The notes under the pieces are model-generated. The model saw nothing but the letters and a program-made list of their open reading frames with translations. It was not told the origin of the DNA and ran no database searches. Made by a program: the position numbers and the translations under genes. This document shows positions 19,402 to 27,255 of a DNA stretch of 64,000 nucleotides, piece by piece. Each line of letters starts with the position of its first letter. Positions within the stretch are counted from its first letter, which is position 1. This DNA comes from Fredinandcohnia onubensis (GTDB lineage Bacteria > Bacillota > Bacilli > Bacillales > Bacillaceae_L): assembly GCF_002734215.1 (NCBI RefSeq), contig NZ_NSEB01000006.1:372001-436000 (forward strand). Direction: 5' to 3'.

Positions 19402-19440
19402 CCTCCCACCTAAAATTCTATCGAATTTTTGAGGAAGGAG
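19402..19440 (-). other. Left-end subterminal hairpin of the IS element
   Basis: The arms CTCCCACCTAAAATTC and GAATTTTTGAGGAAGGAG pair imperfectly around TATC. The sequence resembles the right-end hairpin in both sequence and orientation. Confidence 0.6.
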
Positions 19441-19460
19441 TCCTCTTGGCGAACATGATA

Positions 19461-19487
19461 GAAAAAGGGTGCATTCTTTTGCACCCC
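19461..19487 (-). terminator. Terminator of ytlQ
   Basis: GGGTGCA pairs with TGCACCC across 6 nt and is followed on the minus strand by TTTTTC. The IS element starts just beyond it. Confidence 0.85.
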
Positions 19488-20206
19488 TAATCCATTCTGC
19501 GCACGCAAACTGTATGACAGTATTGTAGTAACGCATTGCCTGCTTTTAATTGCATATGTTTTAATGGAGAACTCATATTTCGCAACCCGGTAAACCACTC
19601 TTCATACTTTCTTTTTTCCACTAAATCTACATCAAACGGGGCAAGCGAAAAATCAATATAGCCCGTACGATTCAAAATCACTTTCCGAATTGGCAGCTCT
19701 ATATCGTATAAAGAATAAATCGTACGAACGATACCATCCATCCGATCCAGTTCAATCATCGGTGATAACACTTTTTTATCATGCTTTCCTTTTCGTTCAA
19801 TCCAAAACCTATTATTTGAGCCTATAAATACACTGTTTTCTTCCCCTTCAAGAATCGTAATTAACCAAGTTGTCGTCGGGCTAATCATGATAATTTCCAC
19901 TTCAACCGGTGCATTTTTCAACTTGAAAATGGGTCTATATAACACAAGATATGTGTCTGGAAATCGCTGAAGAAAGTATTTTAAATTATGATCCTTGTAA
20001 AATTCCTTATCTATATATGATTTTTCCCGAATCGTGGAACTTGCCCACTTCATTTGAAAATCAAAGATATGATCAAGAAAATGTTGCTTCTCTAACGTTG
20101 TCTGTTCCCATTGTTTTCTCTTTTGCCGGATAAACTGGCCGGGATACCGAAACATATCAATCTCATACCTAGATATATAATTCTGCAATTTTATTAATTG
20201 TCCCAA
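19487..20206 (-). CDS. YtlQ-position conserved protein, possibly nuclease-related
   Basis: This 239-residue protein is soluble, with alternating basic and aromatic segments (MFRYPGQFIRQKRKQWEQ, DTYLVLYRPIFKLKNAPVEVEIIMIS, WLITILEGEENSVFIGSNNRFW). The layout of a beta-rich core with VEVEIIMIS and TTWLITIL resembles nuclease-related (NERD-like) domains, but the match is only impressionistic. Its place next to ytlR agrees with B. subtilis ytlQ. Translation starts at TTG 20206, with GAGGTG 8 nt upstream. It follows lrgB by 15 nt, so it probably shares the lrgAB transcript. Confidence 0.75.
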   Translation of the reverse strand: MGQLIKLQNYISRYEIDMFRYPGQFIRQKRKQWEQTTLEKQHFLDHIFDFQMKWASSTIREKSYIDKEFYKDHNLKYFLQRFPDTYLVLYRPIFKLKNAPVEVEIIMISPTTTWLITILEGEENSVFIGSNNRFWIERKGKHDKKVLSPMIELDRMDGIVRTIYSLYDIELPIRKVILNRTGYIDFSLAPFDVDLVEKRKYEEWFTGLRNMSSPLKHMQLKAGNALLQYCHTVCVRRMD

Positions 20207-20221
20207 CTTCTTTACACCTCA

Positions 20222-20908
20222 TTATAGAAAAAAAGAAAACAATACTGGCAATATGATCGATGTATAGACCGCACTTAAAATCATCGCAATCGAGCTTATT
20301 GCCCCTTGATTTGTTCCTATTTCCAATGCCCTTGCTGTACCAATTCCATGTGATGCTGTCCCAAAACCTAAACCAACACCAACAAAGTGATTGACCTTAA
20401 CCATTTTTAAAAGAAGTGGACCAAACATAGCACCCGAAATTCCCGCAAACATCACATAAACGGCCGCCAGTGCAGGAATTCCACCGGTCACACTTGCAAT
20501 ATCCATAGCAACCGGAGATGTTACTGATTTTGGAGCAAGAGAAAGGATGATATCTGAGTCGATTGCTAATACTTTTGAAAAGTAAAGTCCTGTTATGATT
20601 CCTGTCGTTGAACCTACAAACACGCCAATGATAATCGGAATGAAAAATTCCTTTAACGATTTGCGATTTTGATATAAAGGATAGGCCAATGCCACCACTG
20701 CAGGTCCAAGTAGCTCATCTATCCATTTCCCACCCAACATATAAGTTTCATAAGGGATTGAGAAGAATAACAAAATAATAAGAATCACAAACGTAGTTGT
20801 TGCAATTGGAACTAGTAACGGGTGGGTATATCGCTTATACAGTCGTGTCATCAAAAGAAAGATAATGATCGTACAAACGATAGAGCAAATCGCATATAAT
20901 GTATTCAT
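20222..20908 (-). CDS. lrgB: LrgB/CidB-family membrane protein
   Basis: This 228-residue integral membrane protein of the LrgB family has six or seven predicted helices. It carries the family signatures GPAVVALAYPLYQNRK, LAPKSVTSPVAM and GFGTASHGIGTARAL. LrgAB/CidAB pairs were described as holin-like regulators of autolysis, and in B. subtilis the related PftAB pair takes up pyruvate; either could apply. Its start overlaps the lrgA stop by 4 bp. In B. subtilis no such pair sits between ytlQ and ytlP, so this is an insertion into the conserved order. Confidence 0.9.
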   Translation of the reverse strand: MNTLYAICSIVCTIIIFLLMTRLYKRYTHPLLVPIATTTFVILIILLFFSIPYETYMLGGKWIDELLGPAVVALAYPLYQNRKSLKEFFIPIIIGVFVGSTTGIITGLYFSKVLAIDSDIILSLAPKSVTSPVAMDIASVTGGIPALAAVYVMFAGISGAMFGPLLLKMVKVNHFVGVGLGFGTASHGIGTARALEIGTNQGAISSIAMILSAVYTSIILPVLFSFFL

Positions 20909-21300
20909 GCTCCAAAGCCCTCCCCGATACTCTTGCTTTGCTTCTGTTGTTTTCTAGCTGCTAATTTGTCACCAACTATACTTGATGTAAGCATAACTAG
21001 AATTGTACTTAATAACACAATAGCAACCGTAATAAAGCCCTTCCCTTTGAAAAAGGAGAGGTAATCCATGATCCCAACAGTTGCTGGCACAAAGAGCAGT
21101 GCCAAATACGCAAGTAAAAATTGCGCCCCTTCTCCTAGCCATTTTTCTTTAATGATGTTTGTTTGTAACAAGATAAATAACAAAATCATCCCAATAATAC
21201 TACCTGGAATAGAAGTGTGTAAAAGACCTTGTATCAATGTTCCGACCCAATAAATCATATATAAAATGGCGATTTGAAAACAAATCTTAACAAATCTCAT
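20905..21300 (-). CDS. lrgA: LrgA/CidA-family membrane protein
   Basis: This 131-residue protein has four predicted membrane helices. The family core is LIQGLLHTSIPGSIIGMILLFILLQTNIIKEKWL, and FLLAYLALLFVPATVGIMDY follows. It is the partner of lrgB, which starts inside its last codons, so a complex of the two is expected. The hydrophilic C-terminus is KLAARKQQKQSKSIGEGFGA. The ATG at 21300 follows AAGGGGAA. The 100-bp gap to thpR upstream may hold its promoter; no LytR-type site was identified. Confidence 0.88.
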   Translation of the reverse strand: MRFVKICFQIAILYMIYWVGTLIQGLLHTSIPGSIIGMILLFILLQTNIIKEKWLGEGAQFLLAYLALLFVPATVGIMDYLSFFKGKGFITVAIVLLSTILVMLTSSIVGDKLAARKQQKQSKSIGEGFGA

Positions 21301-21406
21301 CGAAAAATTCCCCTTTTTAATACGTGTTCAAAAATTTGACAAATTAGAAGCGAGTGACGCAGATATCCGAAGCTTAACATTTGGGAAATTGTTGAACATC
21401 GCCTTT

Positions 21407-21976
21407 TTAGCTCAATGAAAATATCGATAACGGCTGATACTTCGGCGTTCGATTCAAGTGAGTTTGATATAACACAAAATGCTCTGCTATTAATAGTGAT
21501 TGGTCTTCTTTTGGTTGTACGATTTCATTTAAATCATTTGTAGAAAATGGATTTTCAGATTTCCATTTTCTTGCCATTGTAATATGTGGAGTAAACTTTC
21601 GCTTATCCAGTGAAAAGCCCAAGTCCGTGCACGCTTGATAGATATCTTTCTGAAGAGCTCTTAATGGTTCGCTTTCTTCTACTCCAGCCCATAAGATACG
21701 AGGAGAATCTGATTTGCCAAACGTTCCAAGCCCATTTAGTCGAAGAGTAAAGTGTGGATGCTGCTTAGCGATTTCCGGCATTTCTTTTTTGATGGAAGTC
21801 AATTGTTTAAACGATGCCTGCCCCCCTAAAAAAGCAAGCGTAATGTGTAAATCCTCAGGATGAACCCATGACTTAAACGGTAGGCGTGGTTCAAGCATTT
21901 CGCGCCATTTAAACAAGAGCTCTTTTGTCTCTGGAGGAAGTGCAAGTGCAAGAAAGTAGTGAGTTTGATGCTCCAT
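21407..21976 (-). CDS. thpR: RNA 2',3'-cyclic phosphodiesterase
   Basis: This 189-residue 2H phosphoesterase (YtlP in B. subtilis, LigT/ThpR family) has both HxT motifs: His44-Ile-Thr46 in LHITLAFLGG and His131-Ile-Thr133 in PHITMARKW. Such enzymes open 2',3'-cyclic phosphates on RNA and also show 2'-5' ligase activity in vitro. The protein is soluble. The ATG at 21976 follows AGGGGC. It lies between pepV and the lrgAB-ytlQ group on the same strand. Confidence 0.9.
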   Translation of the reverse strand: MEHQTHYFLALALPPETKELLFKWREMLEPRLPFKSWVHPEDLHITLAFLGGQASFKQLTSIKKEMPEIAKQHPHFTLRLNGLGTFGKSDSPRILWAGVEESEPLRALQKDIYQACTDLGFSLDKRKFTPHITMARKWKSENPFSTNDLNEIVQPKEDQSLLIAEHFVLYQTHLNRTPKYQPLSIFSLS

Positions 21977-22089
21977 TTTAAAGCCCCTTTTTTAAAATGA
22001 TGTATTTTATTATTTTATCATTTTAGCAAACTTACGTATAAAGGGAAACCAGGGCCGATTCTATCGGCGTTAGCACATAATCCCAATTT

Positions 22090-22113
22090 AAAAGCCCACC
22101 ACTAGGGCGGGCT
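22090..22113 (-). terminator. Terminator of pepV
   Basis: AGCCCGCC pairs with GGTGGGCT across CTAGT, followed by TTTAAATT on the minus strand. Confidence 0.7.
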
Positions 22114-22121
22114 CTAGGATC

Positions 22122-23531
22122 TTATTTTGCTAATTCATATATCGCTTGAGCATAAATTGCAGTTGCCTTAACTAAGTCATCTACTAAAATACATTCATCT
22201 TTTTGGTGGGCAACATCTGGGCGACCTGGGAACAAGGGTCCGAATGCCACACCCGCTTCTAATGACCTTGCATATGTTCCTCCACCAATTGAAACCAAAG
22301 TAGCCTCCTCACCAGTTTGCTGCTCATAGACTTTTTGAAGGGTTTCAATTAATGGATGATTCTTGTCAACATGGTGTGGTGAAGAATTACTGTAATTCGT
22401 AAGCTCGAATCCGACCTTCTCACATACTTCCTCAAGTTTCTTCTTCGTTCCGTCCATTTCATTTGTTACAGGGTAACGTAAATTTAATCCGAGTCTTCCA
22501 CCATTCACTGAAGAATAGGAAAGCTTTCCAACATTAATGGTTAGATCGCCTGTGATGTCATCACTATAAGCAACACCAAGACTTCTTCCTCTTGAATCAC
22601 TAACGAAATATTCATTTATGAAGTTTATATATTGCGTAGCTTGTTCATCTAATGAATATCCTTGTAAAAAGGTTGCCAAATATAAGCCCGCGTTTTTTCC
22701 ATGGTCTGGCTCCATCCCGTGAGCAGACACACCTTCAAGCTGAAAAATGACGGTATCTTCATCACAAATGCCACGACCTTCTAATGTGTTTTTATGTAAA
22801 AACTCTTGGAAATCATTCACCATTTTTTGAAGATTTGCTTTCCCTTCAAGCTTGGCCTCTGCAAAATCAGGAACCATGTTGTAGCGTCGCCCTGAACTGA
22901 ATGACTCTAAGCGAAGCTCACCACCAGAAGCTTGACCCCGTTTTTGAACCATATCAAAATCGGCAATTCCTTTTTCAGCATAAATAATCGGGAAATCCGC
23001 ATCTGGTGCAAAGCCCATTGTCGGCATTTCTTCGTGCTTAAAATAATGGTCGACACAGCGCCAATCACTTTCTTCATCCGTTCCAATGATCATACGGACA
23101 CGCTTAGAGAGTGGCAAATTCAATTCCTTTACTATTTTCATCGCGTAATATGCAGCCATTGTTGGACCTTTATCATCAAGTGAGCCTCTTGCAATTATTT
23201 TTCCGTCACGAATTTCTGCCCCAAACGGATCACTAGACCATCCATCCCCTTCTGGTACAACATCAATATGACATAAAATACCAACCAAATCATTTCCAGA
23301 ACCCATTTCGAGATGACCTGCATAGCCATCAAGGTTTTTAGCGTTAAAGCCTTCCGCACTACCTTTGTCTAATAAATAGTGTAATGCCTCATCAATTCCC
23401 GCACCAAACGGTGCAGTTGGAGTTCCATTTTCTTCATCAAGGACACTTTTTATTCTCAAAAAATCTTGCGTATCTTTAATCAATTGGTCTTTGCGTTTTG
23501 TTACTTCTTCAAGCCAGTTAATCTGTTCCAT
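22122..23531 (-). CDS. pepV: Dipeptidase PepV (M20 family)
   Basis: This 469-residue zinc dipeptidase is YtjP in B. subtilis. Visible motifs are VGILCHIDVVPEGDGW (metal His and catalytic Asp), ARGSLDDKGPTMAAYYAM (bridging Asp) and MIIGTDEESDWRC (catalytic Glu and ligand Glu). The last metal ligand is near PLFPGRPDVAHQKDE. The family cleaves a range of dipeptides in the cytosol. The ATG at 23531 has AAGGAG upstream. It follows ythQ by 11 nt, so the two may share a transcript. Confidence 0.93.
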   Translation of the reverse strand: MEQINWLEEVTKRKDQLIKDTQDFLRIKSVLDEENGTPTAPFGAGIDEALHYLLDKGSAEGFNAKNLDGYAGHLEMGSGNDLVGILCHIDVVPEGDGWSSDPFGAEIRDGKIIARGSLDDKGPTMAAYYAMKIVKELNLPLSKRVRMIIGTDEESDWRCVDHYFKHEEMPTMGFAPDADFPIIYAEKGIADFDMVQKRGQASGGELRLESFSSGRRYNMVPDFAEAKLEGKANLQKMVNDFQEFLHKNTLEGRGICDEDTVIFQLEGVSAHGMEPDHGKNAGLYLATFLQGYSLDEQATQYINFINEYFVSDSRGRSLGVAYSDDITGDLTINVGKLSYSSVNGGRLGLNLRYPVTNEMDGTKKKLEEVCEKVGFELTNYSNSSPHHVDKNHPLIETLQKVYEQQTGEEATLVSIGGGTYARSLEAGVAFGPLFPGRPDVAHQKDECILVDDLVKATAIYAQAIYELAK

Positions 23532-23542
23532 CCTAATTCTCC

Positions 23543-24688
23543 TTACACTATGATCAAAATTAGTATTATTCCTACAATTGATATTACAGGAAGCGATATT
23601 AAATTCACAATATAGTGTTCCGCCTGTATACGAATATTATCATCTTTTCTAACATTGACGATAAAGTGATTGGACATAGCCCGCTTATATACAATCTTTA
23701 TCCACATTCTTACTATGAAAATATAGCCAAAAAAGATTATACATTTGATCCAAATTGGAGGGATGACAAACAAGGCTGCTGTCGTGATACTCGAGATTTG
23801 TAAACATTGAAACAAATAGGTTTTGTTCCGGAAAAAGACTTTAATAAATAATTCCTGTAAACTTTTCTGGCGATTACGTTTTTTATAAATTCGTTTTGAG
23901 TTCCGATAAAAAAGTGGGCTTCGCTTCTTTTGATTTGGTGTTTTTTCTACATATTCGGAAAAAACAAAGATACTCCTAACGTATTTCAGCTTAAGCATTT
24001 TCTCTAGCTCAACATCCTTAGAAAAGGTTGTAAGCTTGTCTATCCTTTTCGAAGAATACACCCAAAATATGAACCATTGAATAAGGCCAATCATTAGTAA
24101 TAGTAAAGCAAACTGTTCAAGTGCCCAAGTTACAAATGAAGATGTGAAAGCACCTAATGCAATGAATAGTAAAACTATAAAAAAGCCTTTTTTCCATGGC
24201 GAAACGATATCGTCTAGGGATTGCTTCCATCCAAGGACTAGAGCTTTTAGGCTGATAAAATAAAAGGTAACGCTAAGGATATCCAACCAGGATAGGTTGT
24301 ACTGATTGAATAAAAATGGCGCTAATATCCCTACAAGAATAAGTACTCCTACACTATAGCCAAGAACATATAGATTACGTGTTGACTTTTTCAAAGCCAC
24401 AACAAGGTAGCGTTTTTGAAGTAAAAATAATTGATCTGCTTCCTCCAAAAATGTCCGGATCCGTCCTTCCCAGCAAAAAAAGTAAAGCAAAATAAATAGA
24501 AAGGAAAGTGGGAAACCATTAACCCAGCTTGGAATTTCAGACCACCATAAATAATAATGATAGCCCCCTATCGCAAGGGCAGGAATGAATAAATAGAGGA
24601 AAATGGTCCAATCTACTACACTTTTAAATACACCCCATTGATACCCAATCTCTTTACGAAGTCGAGTTCTAAATAGACTTTTATTCAT
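23543..24688 (-). CDS. ythQ: YthQ, EcsB-like ABC transporter permease
   Basis: This 381-residue membrane protein of the EcsB family has about eight predicted helices in two groups separated by a long basic cytosolic loop. That loop contains LEKMLKLKYVRSIFVFSEYVEKTP and RKRNRQKSLQELFIKVFFRNK. Together with YthP it forms an ABC exporter; its cargo is unknown. The start at ATG 24688 overlaps the ythP stop by 8 bp and follows AAGGTGAAA; the longer frame within ythP is not needed. Confidence 0.88.
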   Translation of the reverse strand: MNKSLFRTRLRKEIGYQWGVFKSVVDWTIFLYLFIPALAIGGYHYYLWWSEIPSWVNGFPLSFLFILLYFFCWEGRIRTFLEEADQLFLLQKRYLVVALKKSTRNLYVLGYSVGVLILVGILAPFLFNQYNLSWLDILSVTFYFISLKALVLGWKQSLDDIVSPWKKGFFIVLLFIALGAFTSSFVTWALEQFALLLLMIGLIQWFIFWVYSSKRIDKLTTFSKDVELEKMLKLKYVRSIFVFSEYVEKTPNQKKRSPLFYRNSKRIYKKRNRQKSLQELFIKVFFRNKTYLFQCLQISSITTAALFVIPPIWIKCIIFFGYIFIVRMWIKIVYKRAMSNHFIVNVRKDDNIRIQAEHYIVNLISLPVISIVGIILILIIV

Positions 24689-25403
24689 TCGACGTTTCAC
24701 CTTGTACAATTTGGTTAAAACACTGTAAAAGTGCAGCCTCAGGAAGTTTGGCTTCTGCTCGAATGTTTTCAAGATTGCCCTCGGCCTTAAGCCTCCCACT
24801 CGCTACCAATAGGAAACGATCACATACCTTTTCCGCAGTATCTAATACATGTGTACACATCAAAATTCCTGCCCCACGTTTTTTCTCAGCATCAATTAGC
24901 GTTAAAAAGTCCTGCATCGCCATTGGATCTAATCCGACAAACGGTTCATCAATTATATAAATATCCGGTTTTATTAGAAAGGCCGTTATGAGCATAACCT
25001 TTTGCTGCATCCCTTTTGAGAAAGTACTTGGAAGCTTATGTATCACTTTTTCCATATGGAAGAGATTAACTAGTTTCATCGCCCTTTCATTAAACTGTGA
25101 GTCTTCAATCTCCATCACACCCGCCGCAAGATCGAGATGTTCCCATAATGTCAATTCATCATAAAAAACCGGACGTTCCGGAATATAAGCATATGTATGG
25201 TTATTGATAAAATTAATCTTGCTATTTGTGTTTTCCAATAATCCGAGAATTGTTTTGATCGTTGTACTTTTACCTGCACCATTAGGCCCTATAAGCCCAA
25301 CGATTTCGCCTCGGTTGATTGAAAAAGAAAGATTTTCTACAATTTTATTATTTTCTTCATAGCCCGAATCCTGTATCGAGACTACCAATAATGTCTGTTC
25401 CAT
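24681..25403 (-). CDS. ythP: YthP, ABC transporter ATP-binding protein
   Basis: This 240-residue ABC ATPase has the Walker A motif GPNGAGKST, a signature helix FSKGMQQKVML (degenerate LSGGQ), Walker B DIYIIDEPFVGLD and the switch histidine in ILMCTHVLDTAE. It is of the EcsA type and couples to the YthQ permease encoded just downstream with an 8-bp overlap. The ATG at 25403 follows GGTGGAGGGG. A roughly 360-bp upstream region separates it from divergent ytzE. Confidence 0.93.
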   Translation of the reverse strand: MEQTLLVVSIQDSGYEENNKIVENLSFSINRGEIVGLIGPNGAGKSTTIKTILGLLENTNSKINFINNHTYAYIPERPVFYDELTLWEHLDLAAGVMEIEDSQFNERAMKLVNLFHMEKVIHKLPSTFSKGMQQKVMLITAFLIKPDIYIIDEPFVGLDPMAMQDFLTLIDAEKKRGAGILMCTHVLDTAEKVCDRFLLVASGRLKAEGNLENIRAEAKLPEAALLQCFNQIVQGETSNE

Positions 25404-25764
25404 TCACAACCCCTCCACCATTACATACGAAAATCCTGAAAAAAAGTTTCCTTTTTTTGGACGACCTTTACCAAACTGTAATTAAAATGTAAAAAACAGA
25501 ATAGTAGAAATAATTTATGATAATAATAGAAGTAAAATGTAAATTCTTGAAAAATTTTGCGGAAATAGTCATACTATTCAGTTACAACTATATATATATA
25601 GCAAACGCACCTGTAAAGAGAAGAGGTGATAAAAGGACATATATATAAGATTGTTTGTTTAAAATATGAATACTTCATACCAATTGATATTTTTGAAAAG
25701 CGATTTGATTAATAGGAAGACTGAGGCATGTCTGGCATGTACAAAAATGATAAGGAGTGGTTTT
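25404..25764. other. AT-rich intergenic region ythP / ytzE
   Basis: This divergent promoter region contains a CTATATATATATAG palindrome and a GAATAGT-like inverted repeat (AATAGTCATACTATT near 25565-25580). The open frame from 25666 into ytzE has no ribosome binding site at its start and is not read as coding. No riboswitch or confident promoter could be assigned. Confidence 0.5.
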
Positions 25765-25983
25765 TTGAAGCCTTCAACAAACCGTATGTTAACTCGTATC
25801 AAATCAGTCTACATGTTTATTAACGAAAAAGGGACTGTAACAACACAGGAGCTTGTTGATGAATTTGGAATAACATCAAGAACCATTCAGCGTGATTTGA
25901 ATGTGTTAGCATATAATGATTTGGTTCGCAGCCCTAGCCGAGGAAAATGGACAATCACAAAAAAGAAAGTCAAAATATCTTAG
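25765..25983 (+). CDS. ytzE: YtzE, small DeoR-type HTH regulator
   Basis: This 72-residue protein is a free-standing DeoR-family winged helix-turn-helix. TTQELVDEFGITSRTIQRDLNVL is the recognition unit, and there is no effector domain. Such short regulators probably act as dimers; the target is unknown. The start is TTG 25765, because AAGGAG lies exactly 7 nt upstream. Its position between ythP and ytzG is the same as in B. subtilis. Confidence 0.88.
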   Translation: MKPSTNRMLTRIKSVYMFINEKGTVTTQELVDEFGITSRTIQRDLNVLAYNDLVRSPSRGKWTITKKKVKIS

Positions 25984-26081
25984 CAACCAATTTTAAGGGG
26001 CGCTTGAAGAAGGTAGCAAATAACTTCACACTAGAAAGCCTATTCATACAGATACATACATAGAAACTATATTTGCAATGA

Positions 26082-26110
26082 CAAAGGGCTGTCTTAATGA
26101 CAGCCCTTGT
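26082..26110. terminator. Bidirectional terminator ytzE / ytzG
   Basis: AAGGGCTGTC pairs perfectly with GACAGCCCTT across TTAAT, with TTTG and TTGTTAATTTTT on the two sides. It lies between convergent genes. Confidence 0.75.
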
Positions 26111-26829
26111 TAATTTTTCGTATAGTTTTTTAATTGCAATACCTCATCATCTGTTAACTCACGATATTCCCCTAACTCGAGAGACTCATCTAGTGGTAAT
26201 GGCCCCATTTTAACCCTTTTCAAATAGATGACTCGCTTCCCTACCGACTCAAACATTCGCTTTACTTGATGGAATTTTCCTTCTTCAATGATTACTTCGA
26301 TTTCAGAGCGCAATCCACTGCTGATGATTTTTAGTTCTGCTGGCATTGTTTCATATCCATCATCAAGCGTAACCCCATTTCGAAATGCCTCCACATCCTC
26401 TTGAGTTACTTCACCTTCAATAATGGCAATATAGGTTTTAGGCACATGTTTTTTTGGTGAAAGCAATTGATGTGCAAGCTGACCGTCATTTGTTAACAGC
26501 AATAAACCTTCTGTATCCTTATCCAAACGTCCGACTGGAAAAGGATTGTAGACCGTATCTTCCATTTCTAATAAATCAATAACGGTGTCATGAAGATGAT
26601 CTTCAGTTGCCGATATAACACCTTGAGGTTTATTTAGCATTAAATAAATGAATTCCTTGTATTCGATTATTTCACCATGAACGGTGACTGAATCTGATTC
26701 TACATTTACATGCTTACTAGAATCTTTGATAGCTACTCCATTTATTTGAACAGCTCCAGATTTTAATAGGCTTTTAGCCTCTTTTCTACTTCCAAATCCT
26801 CGATTGGCAAGTAATTTATCAATTCGCAA
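26110..26829 (-). CDS. ytzG: rRNA pseudouridine synthase (RsuA family) YtzG
   Basis: This 239-residue enzyme has an N-terminal S4 RNA-binding domain (RIDKLLANRGFGSRKEAKSLL) and a pseudouridine synthase domain. The catalytic aspartate lies in PVGRLDKDTEGLLLLTNDG. RsuA members modify U516 of 16S rRNA; the exact target here is inferred. Translation starts at TTG 26829, with AAGGAGG 8 nt upstream; the longer frame to 26910 passes through a hairpin and lacks a ribosome binding site. Confidence 0.9.
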   Translation of the reverse strand: MRIDKLLANRGFGSRKEAKSLLKSGAVQINGVAIKDSSKHVNVESDSVTVHGEIIEYKEFIYLMLNKPQGVISATEDHLHDTVIDLLEMEDTVYNPFPVGRLDKDTEGLLLLTNDGQLAHQLLSPKKHVPKTYIAIIEGEVTQEDVEAFRNGVTLDDGYETMPAELKIISSGLRSEIEVIIEEGKFHQVKRMFESVGKRVIYLKRVKMGPLPLDESLELGEYRELTDDEVLQLKNYTKN

Positions 26830-26859
26830 TGCAAATACCTCCTTTTTACTCAGCGAATA

Positions 26860-26880
26860 CCCATTCTTTATTAGAATGGG
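26860..26880 (-). other. Hairpin in the ytzG leader
   Basis: CCCATTCT and AGAATGGG pair across 5 nt, about 20 nt upstream of the ytzG Shine-Dalgarno. On the plus strand it is followed by CGTTTTATTC, but no plus-strand gene ends nearby. It could be a 5'-UTR structure. Confidence 0.45.
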
Positions 26881-26957
26881 CGTTTTATTCATTGCACAAA
26901 CGCCCTTCATACATACACTGTTATTGTATTTTTATAAAGAAAAAGGAGCGATACACC

Positions 26958-27143
26958 ATGTATTATTATGATTATCGTCAACAACAACAACCATTCTTTC
27001 CTGGATTCCCTGGAGGAGGCGCAGGAAACGTTAACCGTCGTCTTGATCAACTAGAACGCCAAATCCAAAGACTAGACAACCAAATTGACCGTTTAGATCG
27101 TCGTGTTGATCGGATTGAACGTCGCTTAGGAATTCGTGATTAA
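26958..27143 (+). CDS. Small Gly/Pro-rich coiled-coil protein
   Basis: This 61-residue protein has two parts: a Tyr/Gln/Pro/Gly-rich head (MYYYDYRQQQQPFFPGFPGG) and a heptad-like charged tail rich in Arg, Asp and Leu (RRLDQLERQIQRLDNQIDRL...). The tail predicts a short coiled coil. The composition resembles small spore-coat or spore-associated proteins of Bacillus, but I cannot identify it and do not assign a role. AAGGAG stands 9 nt before the ATG at 26958. It is divergent from ytzG and convergent with ytgP. Confidence 0.82.
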   Translation: MYYYDYRQQQQPFFPGFPGGGAGNVNRRLDQLERQIQRLDNQIDRLDRRVDRIERRLGIRD

Positions 27144-27220
27144 AAAGACTAACACCGTAAGAACCTTCTAATTCCGGAATAAACTAATTTTTCCCACACA
27201 AATCGAATAGATATATTCGA

Positions 27221-27255
27221 AAAAAAGGCTGTCACTTACTGAACAGCCTTTTTTC
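27221..27255. terminator. Bidirectional terminator upstream of ytgP 3' end
   Basis: AAAAAGGCTGT pairs with ACAGCCTTTTT across 9 nt, with A/T runs on both sides. It covers the ytgP stop and serves both convergent genes. Confidence 0.85.

Larger units (their letters stand above)
17715..19450 (-). mobile_element. IS200/IS605-superfamily element carrying tnpB only (approximate ends)
   Basis: The element consists of one tnpB gene flanked by similar imperfect hairpins, at 17725-17763 (right end) and 19402-19440 (left end). Both have the form CTCCC..., an ATTTC/GAAAT-type stem and ...GGAG. No tnpA is present, so movement would need TnpA in trans. It was inserted between ytlR and the terminator of ytlQ without breaking either. 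The exact cleavage positions cannot be set by eye. Confidence 0.8.

Noticed and set aside
24689-24799. N-terminal extension of ythQ
   Set aside because: It lies wholly inside ythP in another frame and lacks a start signal; the ATG at 24688 has one.
25560-25585. TTGAAA...TACTAT as promoter of ytzE
   Set aside because: The spacing is 19 bp and the match is weak; it is not reported as a promoter.
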